From positions 1 to 12,102 of the forward strand of contig CANOCD010000014.1 in NCBI GenBank assembly GCA_947564495.1: DNA of 12,102 nt, in the 5' to 3' direction. Numbering within the stretch: the stretch's first letter is position 1; every line of letters begins with the position of its first letter. A model generated the notes under the pieces. The model was not told the DNA's origin. It did no database searches and saw nothing but the letters and a program-made list of their open reading frames with translations. The position numbers were made by a program, and so were the translations under genes. Origin of the DNA: an uncultured Angelakisella sp. (GTDB lineage Bacteria > Bacillota > Clostridia > Oscillospirales > Ruminococcaceae). Positions 7,068-12,102 of this stretch are shown piece after piece.

Positions 7068-7666
7068 TGGTCTGGATCGCCCTGGGCTGTCTTTTGGCCG
7101 GGGTCCTCTGCGGCCTCTTTTTCTTCCCCCCGGAGGTCACCGCCTTTTTCACCGGCAATTCGGAGCGGTTCCTCTGGGCCCTCATGTTCCTGGTGGGCAT
7201 CAGCGTGGGCCTTTCCAAAGGGGTCTTTGCCCGGGTGAAGGGGTACGGCCTCCGGGTGCTGCTCCTGCCCCTCTCCATCACGGCGGCCTCGGCGGCGGCG
7301 GGACTGCTCTGCGCCCCCCTTACCGGCATGGGCCCGGGGGAGAGCATGGCCATCGCCAGCGGCATGGGGTGGTACAGCCTCACCGGCATCCTCCTCACCG
7401 ACCTGGCGGGGGCGGAGGTCGGGGCCATCGCTTTTCTGGGGAACCTCCTCCGGGAGACCATCTCCTTTCTCATCATCCCCTGGATCGCCGCCCATCTGAA
7501 CCACTACACCGCCATCGCCCCGGCGGGGGCCACCAGCGAGGACACCACCCTGGCGGTGCTCATCCGCTGCACCCGGGAGGAGATCGTGGTGCTGGCGGTT
7601 TTCAACGGGGTGCTCTGCTCGGCGGTGGTCCCGGTGCTGGTAAGGTTTTTCTACGGGGTGTTGTAG
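7067..7666 (+). CDS. LysO-type lysine exporter, C-terminal part
   Basis: A 199-aa membrane protein with about five hydrophobic segments. It carries the conserved core of the LysO family: GMGWYSLTG followed by an acidic LTDLAGAEVGAIAFLGNLLRE segment. These buried charged residues are the parts expected to handle the substrate. The start ATG overlaps the stop of the upstream half by one base (TGATG), and GGGGGGAGG lies just before it. Together with the preceding gene it makes up a full-length exporter of about 295 residues. It ends 20 bp before the consensus promoter of the methionine operon. No good terminator is visible in that gap, so read-through into the T-box leader is possible. Confidence 0.82.
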   Translation: MVWIALGCLLAGVLCGLFFFPPEVTAFFTGNSERFLWALMFLVGISVGLSKGVFARVKGYGLRVLLLPLSITAASAAAGLLCAPLTGMGPGESMAIASGMGWYSLTGILLTDLAGAEVGAIAFLGNLLRETISFLIIPWIAAHLNHYTAIAPAGATSEDTTLAVLIRCTREEIVVLAVFNGVLCSAVVPVLVRFFYGVL

Positions 7667-7685
7667 ATAATTCCGTGGAAGGGTG

Positions 7686-7714
7686 TTGACAACCGGGGAA
7701 AAGAAGGTTATAAT
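7686..7714 (+). promoter_or_regulatory. Consensus sigma-A promoter of the met operon
   Basis: A perfect TTGACA (7686-7691) and a perfect TATAAT (7709-7714) are separated by 17 bp. Transcription would start near 7721, at the beginning of the T-box leader. Such a strong promoter fits control by attenuation rather than by initiation. Confidence 0.9.
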
Positions 7715-7720
7715 AGCACC

Positions 7721-8040
7721 CATACAAAAACCAAAGGCTGTGAAGAGGAGAGTAAGCCCTTCCCAGATCCATCAGAGAGTCCCGGCAGCTGAAAAGGGAC
7801 GGAGACTGGACCGGCTGAAAATGGCCTCGGAGCCGCGCACCGACGGCGGCGCATCCCCCATCCGGATGGCGCTGACCCAGGCTGTGACGGGGTTCGCCCG
7901 TTAAAGCGATAGGGTATCCCATTCGTACCCGAAGAGGCGTCTGCCGTGAGGCAGGCGTGAAGTAAGGTGGTAACACGCGGGTCTCGGCCTTCGTCCTTAC
8001 GTCTGCCCCCAAGGGGCGGCGGGACGGAAGGCTTTTTTCT
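7721..8040 (+). promoter_or_regulatory. T-box leader, methionine-specific
   Basis: A tRNA-sensing riboswitch in front of metN. Stem I contains the conserved GAAGAGGAGAGTA near its base (from about 7743). Its distal part has AGAGAG and CAGCTG flanking a GTCCC/GGGAC stem. The specifier loop reads CTGAAAATGGCCTCGGAG. The codon in the usual specifier place, followed by a purine, is ATG (7821-7823), i.e. Met. The T-box itself is AAGGTGGTAACACGCGG (7964-7980). Its TGGT would pair with the ACCA end of uncharged tRNA-Met, consistent with A73. A terminator follows. The expected effect is more read-through when methionine is scarce. The specifier call rests on alignment by eye and on the downstream methionine transporter genes. 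Confidence 0.9.
7987..8038 (+). terminator. T-box regulated terminator
   Basis: GCCTTCGTCC (from 7988) pairs with GGACGGAAGGC (8022-8032) with one bulged G. Inside is a second small stem, GCCCC/GGGGC, and TTTTTT follows (8033-8038). The 5' arm lies just downstream of the T-box sequence, so formation of the antiterminator would compete with this stem. Confidence 0.85.
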
Positions 8041-8083
8041 TTGACATTCATCAGATTACTTATCCAGGAGGGAACGGCAGGGC

Positions 8084-8830
8084 ATGATCGAGATCGCACA
8101 CCTCACCAAGGAATTTGATAACCCCGATAAGACCAAGCTGGGGGTCCTGCGGGACATCTCTTTGACGGTGGAGGACGGGGACATCTACGGCATCATCGGC
8201 ATGAGCGGGGCGGGAAAATCCACCATGCTCCGGCTCATCGGCCTTTTGGACACCCCCACCTCCGGCACCATCACCGTGGAGGGCAAGGACCTTTCCACCC
8301 TGGCGGGGAAGGAGAAGATCGACTACTACAAGACCATCGGCACCGTCTTTCAGGGCTACAACCTCCTGATGCAGAAAACGGTGGCCCAGAACGTCATCTT
8401 CCCCCTCACCCTCTCCCGGGGGTACGATAAAAAGGCCGCCAGGGAGCGGGTGGCCCAGCTGCTGGAGCTCACCGGCCTTATCGAAAAGGCGGATGTCTAC
8501 CCCAGCCAGCTTTCCGGCGGGCAGAAGCAGCGGGTGGCCATCGCCCGGGCCCTGGCCACTGACCCCAAGCTCATCCTCTGCGACGAGCCCACCTCGGCCC
8601 TGGACAGCCTCACCACCCAGTCCATCCTAAAGCTGCTGGAGGACATCAACCACAGGATGGGGGTCACCATCATCATCATCACCCACGAGATCGCCGTGGT
8701 CAAAAAGATCTGCAACAAGGTGGCGGTGCTGGAGGGCGGCGTCCTGGTGGACAATGGCCCCATCCACCAGGTGCTGGACAGCGAGATGCACCCCGTCACC
8801 CGCAGCCTGTTCGGAAGGGAGGAGGACTGA
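8084..8830 (+). CDS. metN: Methionine ABC transporter ATP-binding protein, short form
   Basis: A 248-aa ABC ATPase that powers methionine import with MetI and MetQ. Walker A is GMSGAGKS (39-46), the Q-loop is Q90, the signature is LSGGQ (143-147), Walker B ends D167-E168, and the switch histidine is H201 in ITHE. The ATG has AGGAGG about 12 nt upstream. Usual MetN proteins are about 340 aa and end with a NIL (ACT-like) domain that binds methionine and inhibits transport. This protein stops right after the ATPase domain, so that domain is missing. The stop is followed by metI with a 1-bp gap, so there is no hidden continuation; no frameshift remnant of a NIL domain is seen. Together with the T-box and the adjacent metI and metQ genes, the methionine assignment is firm. 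Confidence 0.92.
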   Translation: MIEIAHLTKEFDNPDKTKLGVLRDISLTVEDGDIYGIIGMSGAGKSTMLRLIGLLDTPTSGTITVEGKDLSTLAGKEKIDYYKTIGTVFQGYNLLMQKTVAQNVIFPLTLSRGYDKKAARERVAQLLELTGLIEKADVYPSQLSGGQKQRVAIARALATDPKLILCDEPTSALDSLTTQSILKLLEDINHRMGVTIIIITHEIAVVKKICNKVAVLEGGVLVDNGPIHQVLDSEMHPVTRSLFGREED

Positions 8831-8831
8831 C

Positions 8832-9497
8832 ATGGCGGAATTTATCGCCGAGTACGGCCTCATCATCCTGGTGGCTTTGAAGGACACCCTGGTCATGGTG
8901 GTCCTTTCCACCGGCTTCGGCTACCTGCTGGGCATCCCCCTGGGCATCGTGGCCTATGTCACCGACCACGGCTCCATCAGCGAAAACGCCGCCGTCAACG
9001 CCGTGGCAGGCTGGATCATCAACATCGTCCGGTCCATCCCCTTTATCATTCTGATTTTGTTCCTCATCCCCTACACCCGCTTTGTTATGGGCACCGCCTC
9101 GGGCACCCGGGGGGTCATCTTCCCCCTGGTCATCAGCGCCGCCCCCTTTATCGCCCGGATGGTGGAAAGCTCCTTCAACGAGCTGGACATCGGGGTCATC
9201 GAAAGCGCCAAGGCCATGGGGGCCACCAACCTCCAGATCATCTGGAAGGTCCTCCTCCCCGAGAGCTTTCCCTCCCTCCTTCGGGGGATGGCCATCGCCA
9301 CCATCACCATCATCGGCTACATCGCCATGGCGGGGATGGTGGGAGGCGGCGGCCTGGGGGCCGTTGCCATCAACTACGGCTACTACCGCTACGAGCGCCC
9401 GGTGATGAACGTCACCATGGTCCTCACCATCCTGTTGGTCCAGCTGATCCAGGTGGCCTTCAACATCATCGTCCGCCGGGTGGACAAGAACCGGTAG
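8832..9497 (+). CDS. metI: Methionine ABC transporter permease
   Basis: A 221-aa inner-membrane permease with about five transmembrane helices (roughly residues 10-37, 50-78, 90-106, 148-175 and 193-211). The cytoplasmic EAA-type loop that couples to the ATPase is visible as [20 protein letters not shown]. The later [15 protein letters not shown] is typical of the family. Length matches MetI (about 217 aa). The ATG lies 1 bp after the metN stop, with GGGAGGAGG upstream inside the end of metN, so the two are translationally coupled. The frame is open farther upstream, but that part overlaps metN and has no matching motif. Confidence 0.93.
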   Translation: MAEFIAEYGLIILVALKDTLVMVVLSTGFGYLLGIPLGIVAYVTDHGSISENAAVNAVAGWIINIVRSIPFIILILFLIPYTRFVMGTASGTRGVIFPLVISAAPFIARMVESSFNELDIGVIESAKAMGATNLQIIWKVLLPESFPSLLRGMAIATITIIGYIAMAGMVGGGGLGAVAINYGYYRYERPVMNVTMVLTILLVQLIQVAFNIIVRRVDKNR

Positions 9498-9510
9498 CCG
9501 CCATCCTGAC

Positions 9511-9571
9511 TTTGCGTCCCTCTTTTATTCCGCCTCCCCATCCCCTCCCCCCACCCCGGGGATGGGGAGGA
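9511..9571. repeat. Palindrome-containing repeat, copy A
   Basis: First of two near-identical repeats in the metI-metQ gap. It begins TTTGCGTCC, continues TTTTATTCCG and contains a perfect 13-bp stem, CCTCCCCATCCCC (9533-9545) with GGGGATGGGGAGG (9558-9570). The loop is pyrimidine-rich. It resembles the REP-like intergenic palindromes found in many bacterial genomes. Confidence 0.75.
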
Positions 9572-9620
9572 CCCCTTGCCATCCCCGGGCCCTCCTCCAT
9601 GGAGGCCCGTTCACCCTACC

Positions 9621-9682
9621 TTTGCGTCCTTCTTTTTATTCCGCCTCCCCATCCCTTCCCCCCCATCCGGGGATGGGGAGGA
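9621..9682. repeat. Palindrome-containing repeat, copy B
   Basis: Second copy, 110 bp downstream of the first and in the same orientation, with only a few changes over about 61 bp. The stem is CCTCCCCATCCC (9644-9655) with GGGATGGGGAGG (9670-9681). The T-run and loop differ in length by one base, as expected after separate drift. The 49 bp between the copies hold another palindrome, CCTCCATGGAGG. Confidence 0.75.
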
Positions 9683-9719
9683 ATCCAAGGCCGTCTCTCC
9701 AGAAGAGACTGCCTTGGAT
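9683..9719. other. 37-nt hairpin upstream of metQ
   Basis: ATCCAAGGC (9683-9691) pairs with GCCTTGGAT (9711-9719). After one mismatch, GTCTCT (9693-9698) pairs with AGAGAC (9704-9709), leaving a CCAGA loop. This 15-pair stem directly abuts repeat copy B and has no T-tract. It is unlikely to be a strong terminator but could protect or define the 5' end of a processed metQ transcript. Nothing else is evident from 9720 to the metQ ribosome binding site; no good promoter was found. Confidence 0.6.
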
Positions 9720-9805
9720 GAGAGCCTCAGCGGAACTCCGCGGTGCCGTTGGGACTCTTACGGAATGAGAAGTGAACCTTGAATTTGAATAGGAGGTCCA
9801 ATCTG

Positions 9806-10669
9806 ATGAAAAAGTTTTTTGCCCTTCTGATCGCCGTGCTTTTGACCCTGGGCGTGATCGGCTGCGGCGGCAATGACGCCCCTGCCGCTCCCGCCAGCCC
9901 CGCCCCCTCGAACCAGCCCGCCTCTTCCGACGCCCCCAACGGGCTCACCGTGCTGAAGGTGGCCGCCAGCCCCGCCCCCCACGCTGAAATTCTCAACTCG
10001 GTGAAGGAGGCCATGGCTGCCGAGGGCTTCGACCTCCAGGTGGTGGAGTACACCGACTACATCATGCCCAACAACGCCGTGTTCAACGGGGAGATGGACG
10101 CCAACTACTTCCAGCACCAGCCCTACCTCACCAACTTCAACGAGAAGAACAAGACCGACCTGGTTGCTGCCGCCGCCATCCACTTTGAGCCCCTGGGCAT
10201 CTACCCCGGCAAGACCGCCTCTCTGGACGCTTTGGCTGACGGGGCCACCATCGTGGTGCCCAACGATCCCACCAACGAGGCCCGGGCCCTGAACCTCCTG
10301 GCCGCCCAGGGGATCATCACCCTGAAGGACGGGGTGGGCCTGGCCGCCACCGTCAAGGACATCACCGCCAATCCCAAGAACGTGAAGATCACCGAGGTGG
10401 AGGCCGCCCAGGTCCCCATGGCCCTCCCCGACTATGACTTCGGCGTCATCAACGGCAACTACGCCGTGGGCTCCGAGCTGTCCGACACCATCCTGGTCTC
10501 CGAGGACCCCGGCTCCGAGGCCGCCCAGACCTTCGCCAACATCGTGGCCGTCAAGCCCGGCCGGGAGAACGACGCCGCTGTCCAGGCCCTGGTGAAGGCC
10601 CTCACCAGTGAGGACACCCGGAAGTTCATCACCCAGAAGTACGGCGTGGCCGTGGTGCCGGTGTTCTAA
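9806..10669 (+). CDS. metQ: Methionine-binding lipoprotein of the MetQ/NlpA family
   Basis: A 287-aa substrate-binding lipoprotein. The signal peptide (residues 1-19) ends in the lipobox VIGC, with the lipid-modified Cys at 20. A Pro/Ala/Ser-rich linker follows to about residue 45. The mature domain shows family features such as VVEYTDY, NGEMDANYFQHQPYL, IVVPNDPTNEARALNLL and INGNYAVGS. ATG at 9806 has a perfect AGGAGG 9 nt upstream; an in-frame ATG at 9779 lacks this and would place extra residues before the signal. The gene is separated from metI by 308 bp of repeats and hairpins but points the same way and completes the transporter. An intrinsic terminator follows. The NlpA family also includes proteins for other ligands, but the T-box context favours methionine. 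Confidence 0.92.
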   Translation: MKKFFALLIAVLLTLGVIGCGGNDAPAAPASPAPSNQPASSDAPNGLTVLKVAASPAPHAEILNSVKEAMAAEGFDLQVVEYTDYIMPNNAVFNGEMDANYFQHQPYLTNFNEKNKTDLVAAAAIHFEPLGIYPGKTASLDALADGATIVVPNDPTNEARALNLLAAQGIITLKDGVGLAATVKDITANPKNVKITEVEAAQVPMALPDYDFGVINGNYAVGSELSDTILVSEDPGSEAAQTFANIVAVKPGRENDAAVQALVKALTSEDTRKFITQKYGVAVVPVF

Positions 10670-10690
10670 AAACCCCAAGACAAACAAGAA

Positions 10691-10732
10691 GCGCCTGCCG
10701 GAGGAGATCACCCCTTCGGCAGGCGCTTTTTT
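10691..10732. terminator. Terminator after metQ, possibly shared with the opposing gene
   Basis: A perfect 10-bp stem, GCGCCTGCCG (10691-10700) with CGGCAGGCGC (10717-10726), is followed by TTTTTTG on the plus strand. On the minus strand the stem is followed by TTCTTGTTTG, so it may also serve the convergent rhodanese gene that stops at 10739. Confidence 0.9.
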
Positions 10733-10738
10733 GTTTTG

Positions 10739-11056
10739 CTAATACCCGGCCAGCTGCCATTCCAGATAGCCCCCGACGTCGTAGACCCGGGTGTAGCCCA
10801 GTTCGGCCAGACGTTGGGCGGAACGCCAGCTGTGGGCCCCGGTGTGGCAGAACACCAGCACCGGGGCGGTCTTATCCCGGAGGAGAAGGGGCGCCCGGCG
10901 GTCCAGTTCCGCCTCGGGGATGGAAACGCTCCCCGCCAGGGTGCCCCGGCGGTACTCCCCGGGGCTTCGGGTGTCCACCAGGACGGCGTGGCGGTCCTCC
11001 GCCAGCAGCTGCCGGGCCTGGGGGATGGTCAGGGTGGTATAGCCTCTGCCCTTCAT
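10739..11056 (-). CDS. Single-domain rhodanese-like protein
   Basis: A 105-aa cytoplasmic protein consisting of one rhodanese fold. Family features are LVDTRSPGEYRRG (26-38) near the N terminus, the predicted catalytic Cys70 in VFCHTGAHSWRSA, and the C-terminal GYTRVYDVGGYLEW. Rhodaneses carry sulfur as a persulfide on the active cysteine. Here the loop reads C-H-T-G-A-H-S, whereas C-R-S-G-x-R-S is common, so two usual arginines are replaced by histidines. The start ATG has AAGGAG 8 nt upstream. The nearest upstream gene on this strand is the 91-aa protein, 80 bp away, so they may share a transcript. Confidence 0.88.
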   Translation of the reverse strand: MKGRGYTTLTIPQARQLLAEDRHAVLVDTRSPGEYRRGTLAGSVSIPEAELDRRAPLLLRDKTAPVLVFCHTGAHSWRSAQRLAELGYTRVYDVGGYLEWQLAGY

Positions 11057-11136
11057 GGCGTCAGCTCCTTTTTGTCCAAGTAGTGCCGGGAGGAAAGTCC
11101 CGGACCCTCCTCACCCCCAAACTATGCCCCGGCCGG

Positions 11137-11412
11137 TCAGTTGGTGCGGCCCGCCATGACGAAAAGGGCGGCGCTCTGTGGGGGCAGGCTCCGGGTGGCG
11201 ATGCCGTTGTTTCCGATGACCAGGGCCATCCCCGGGCGGAGCTCCTCCGGGGGGAAGGAAAACCGGGTCTTCTCCCCCACGTGAAAGACGTACTGCTCCA
11301 TGGGGTCGTCCCACCGGTCCTCCGGGGTCCCGGCGGGGACCATCACCAGGGAGAGGCGGTCCGGCCCCTCCTCGATCTTGGCCAAGATGCCGCTGTAGCA
11401 AGCCTGTTCCAT
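11137..11412 (-). CDS. Conserved-looking 91-aa protein of unknown function
   Basis: A 91-aa soluble protein that I do not recognise. It has no signal peptide, no membrane segment and no obvious metal-binding or nucleotide-binding motif; the only cysteine is Cys5. Alternating hydrophobic segments (LSLVMVPA, YVFHV, ALVIGNNGIA, AALFVMAG) suggest a small beta-rich fold. The start is well supported by AGGAGGG 6 nt upstream of the ATG. The codon pattern in this frame fits the GC-rich third-position bias of its neighbours. It lies between a DUF1858 redox protein and a rhodanese-like protein on the same strand, so a role connected to them is possible but unproven. Overlapping frames on the same strand lack a ribosome binding site. 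Confidence 0.7.
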   Translation of the reverse strand: MEQACYSGILAKIEEGPDRLSLVMVPAGTPEDRWDDPMEQYVFHVGEKTRFSFPPEELRPGMALVIGNNGIATRSLPPQSAALFVMAGRTN

Positions 11413-11450
11413 AGTAACCCTCCTGTCGTTTTATCCTATCCTATGAAGAA

Positions 11451-11479
11451 GCCCCCGCCCCTGTTTTTGGAGCGGGGGC
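11451..11479 (-). terminator. Hairpin after the DUF1858 gene
   Basis: GCCCCCGC (11451-11458) and GCGGGGGC (11472-11479) form an 8-bp stem 20 bp beyond the stop of the DUF1858 gene on the minus strand. It is followed there by TTCTTCATAGG, an impure T-tract. Partial termination is likely, with some read-through into the 91-aa gene. Confidence 0.6.
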
Positions 11480-11498
11480 CTTTCCCGTTCTGTTCCCT

Positions 11499-11696
11499 TT
11501 ACTCCTTGACGGCGGCGTTGAGGGCGTCGATGAGCCGAACCAGGTCCATGCCGTGGGCCCTGGCCCCCTGCTCGATAGTCTCGAACCGGGCGGCGGCGCA
11601 GCCCAGGCAGCCCATGCCGAAGGCACGGAATACCTCGGCGGTGGCGGGGTAGTTCTGCACGGTGTCCATGATGCTGTCCTGCAAGGTGATCTTCAT
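11499..11696 (-). CDS. DUF1858 CxxC redox-disulfide protein
   Basis: A 65-aa protein that is entirely a DUF1858 domain (hybrid-cluster/prismane-associated redox disulfide type). The pattern is I-x-D-x-V-x-x-Y-P at the N terminus, then FGMGCLGCAAARFETIEQGA with the C-x-x-C pair, then HGMDLVRLIDALN. Such proteins occur alone or fused to redox proteins; the partner is unknown. ATG at 11696 is preferred because AGGAG lies about 9 nt upstream. The ATG at 11702 (two residues longer) would be only 3 nt from it. A TATAAT lies upstream. The hairpin beyond its stop suggests it is partly an independent unit. Confidence 0.88.
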   Translation of the reverse strand: MKITLQDSIMDTVQNYPATAEVFRAFGMGCLGCAAARFETIEQGARAHGMDLVRLIDALNAAVKE

Positions 11697-11730
11697 GGCC
11701 ATACACTCCTTTGCTTTTATAACATTGGGT

Positions 11731-11736
11731 ATTATA
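11731..11736 (-). promoter_or_regulatory. Probable -10 box for the DUF1858 gene
   Basis: On the minus strand a perfect TATAAT lies 34 bp before the ATG at 11696, in an AT-rich stretch between mscL and this gene. No good -35 is seen; the hexamer at 17-bp spacing is TCCGAA (11759-11754). The call therefore rests on the -10 and base composition. Confidence 0.45.
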
Positions 11737-11763
11737 CTTTACAAAATATACGATTCGGAAAAG

Positions 11764-12102
11764 TCAGCCCTTGTCCAGCAGGTCCCGAATTTCCCGCAGC
11801 ACCTCCAGCTCGGGGGAGGGCTTGGGCTCCGGCTCGGGAGCGGGGGCGGGGGCCTCCTCCTTCTTGCGGCGGAAACGGTTGATGACCTTCACCATCAAAA
11901 AGACCACAAAGGCGATGATGAGGAAATTGACCACCTGCTGGATGAAGTTGCCGTAGGCGATGGCGATGCCGGGGTCCTCCCCGGCGGCGGGGACCAGGGT
12001 GAGGGCCATGGCGGTAAAATCAGTATCCCCAATGATCCAGGCGATAAACGGGGTGATGATGTCCTTTACCAGGCTGTTGACGATGGAGGTAAAGGCGGAC
12101 CC
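11764..12102 (-). CDS. mscL: Large-conductance mechanosensitive channel MscL (partial)
   Basis: The C-terminal 112 residues of MscL; the start lies beyond the right edge of the window. The visible part begins inside the first transmembrane helix, with GSAFTSIVNSLVKDIITPFI, close to the family signature. A periplasmic loop and the second transmembrane helix (YGNFIQQVVNFLIIAFVVFL) follow. After the basic RFRRKKEE comes an Ala/Pro/Glu-rich linker and the C-terminal helix LEVLREIRDLLDKG. The helix pairs as expected for a full-length pentameric channel that opens under membrane tension during osmotic downshock. An ATG at 12009 is internal, because homology continues upstream of it in the same frame to the window edge. 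Confidence 0.93.
   Translation of the reverse strand, partial: GSAFTSIVNSLVKDIITPFIAWIIGDTDFTAMALTLVPAAGEDPGIAIAYGNFIQQVVNFLIIAFVVFLMVKVINRFRRKKEEAPAPAPEPEPKPSPELEVLREIRDLLDKG

Noticed and set aside
7007..7723. A 238-codon minus-strand frame opposite the LysO C-terminal gene
   Set aside because: The plus strand encodes clear LysO motifs here; the minus frame is charged, low-complexity and overlaps the met promoter.
9511..9682. The two repeats as a small CRISPR array
   Set aside because: There are only two copies, each is 61 bp with an internal long palindrome, and there are no cas genes nearby.
9512..9721. A small proline-rich open frame across the metI-metQ gap
   Set aside because: Its repeated PPPHP and GWGG words are simply the translation of the two palindromic DNA repeats, and there is no ribosome binding site.
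9758..10711. A 317-codon open frame on the minus strand opposite metQ
   Set aside because: It is the antisense shadow of metQ, with low-complexity Gly/Val/His composition and no supported start; it also runs through the metQ terminator.
11086..11103. Small stem CCGGGA/TCCCGG between the 91-aa gene and the rhodanese gene
   Set aside because: Only 6 bp with no T-tract on the minus strand, so it is too weak to call a terminator.
11111..11401. An alternative 96-codon frame overlapping the 91-aa gene on the same strand
   Set aside because: It is Pro/Gly/Arg-rich, lacks a ribosome binding site, and the 91-aa frame has a strong one plus balanced composition.

Overview
The window looks like chromosomal DNA from a GC-rich, low-motility gut-type Clostridia member (Oscillospiraceae / Flavonifractor-like). 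This placement is an inference. It rests on strong GGAGG ribosome binding sites, sigma-A-type promoters, a Met-specific T-box leader, a MurR/RpiR regulator, a BaiN/HI0933 flavoprotein, a two-gene LysO exporter and strongly GC-biased third codon positions. No phage, transposase, CRISPR, tRNA or rRNA gene was seen. Apart from a small non-autonomous element and some palindromic repeats, this is ordinary core or housekeeping sequence.

Layout. (1) 1-2140, minus strand: a secreted WG-repeat lipoprotein (109-1872). It is preceded by a strong extended -10 promoter, a roughly 190-nt leader with predicted stems, and an intrinsic terminator placed between promoter and gene. (2) 2138-4189, minus strand: a two-gene operon of CCA tRNA nucleotidyltransferase and an UlaG-like metallo-beta-lactamase-fold hydrolase. 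(3) 4190-4590: a divergent intergenic region with a 162-bp MITE-like inverted-repeat element. The element sits between a predicted cca promoter and the cca ribosome binding site. The promoter of the rightward operon is also here. (4) 4591-6710, plus strand: a MurR/RpiR-type regulator overlapping a BaiN-like flavoprotein by 4 nt. (5) 6777-7666, plus strand: a LysO-type lysine exporter split into two overlapping genes. (6) 7686-10730, plus strand: consensus promoter, T-box leader with AUG specifier, then metN, metI, a 308-bp spacer full of palindromic repeats, metQ and a terminator. (7) 10739-12102, minus strand: a rhodanese-fold protein, an unrecognised 91-aa protein, a DUF1858 CxxC protein and the 3' part of mscL.

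How the genes work together. The clearest unit is the methionine uptake operon. Uncharged tRNA-Met is expected to stabilise the antiterminator of the T-box leader and switch on the MetN ATPase, MetI permease and MetQ lipoprotein. This MetN lacks the C-terminal NIL regulatory domain, so control may rest mainly on the RNA. The neighbouring LysO pair is a second amino-acid transport function but has no visible link to the T-box. The rhodanese and DUF1858 genes suggest a small sulfur/redox cluster.

No clearly new multi-gene system was found. The items most worth a second look are the structured, terminator-containing leader of the WG-repeat gene, the MITE inside the cca leader, and the duplicated hairpins between metI and metQ.
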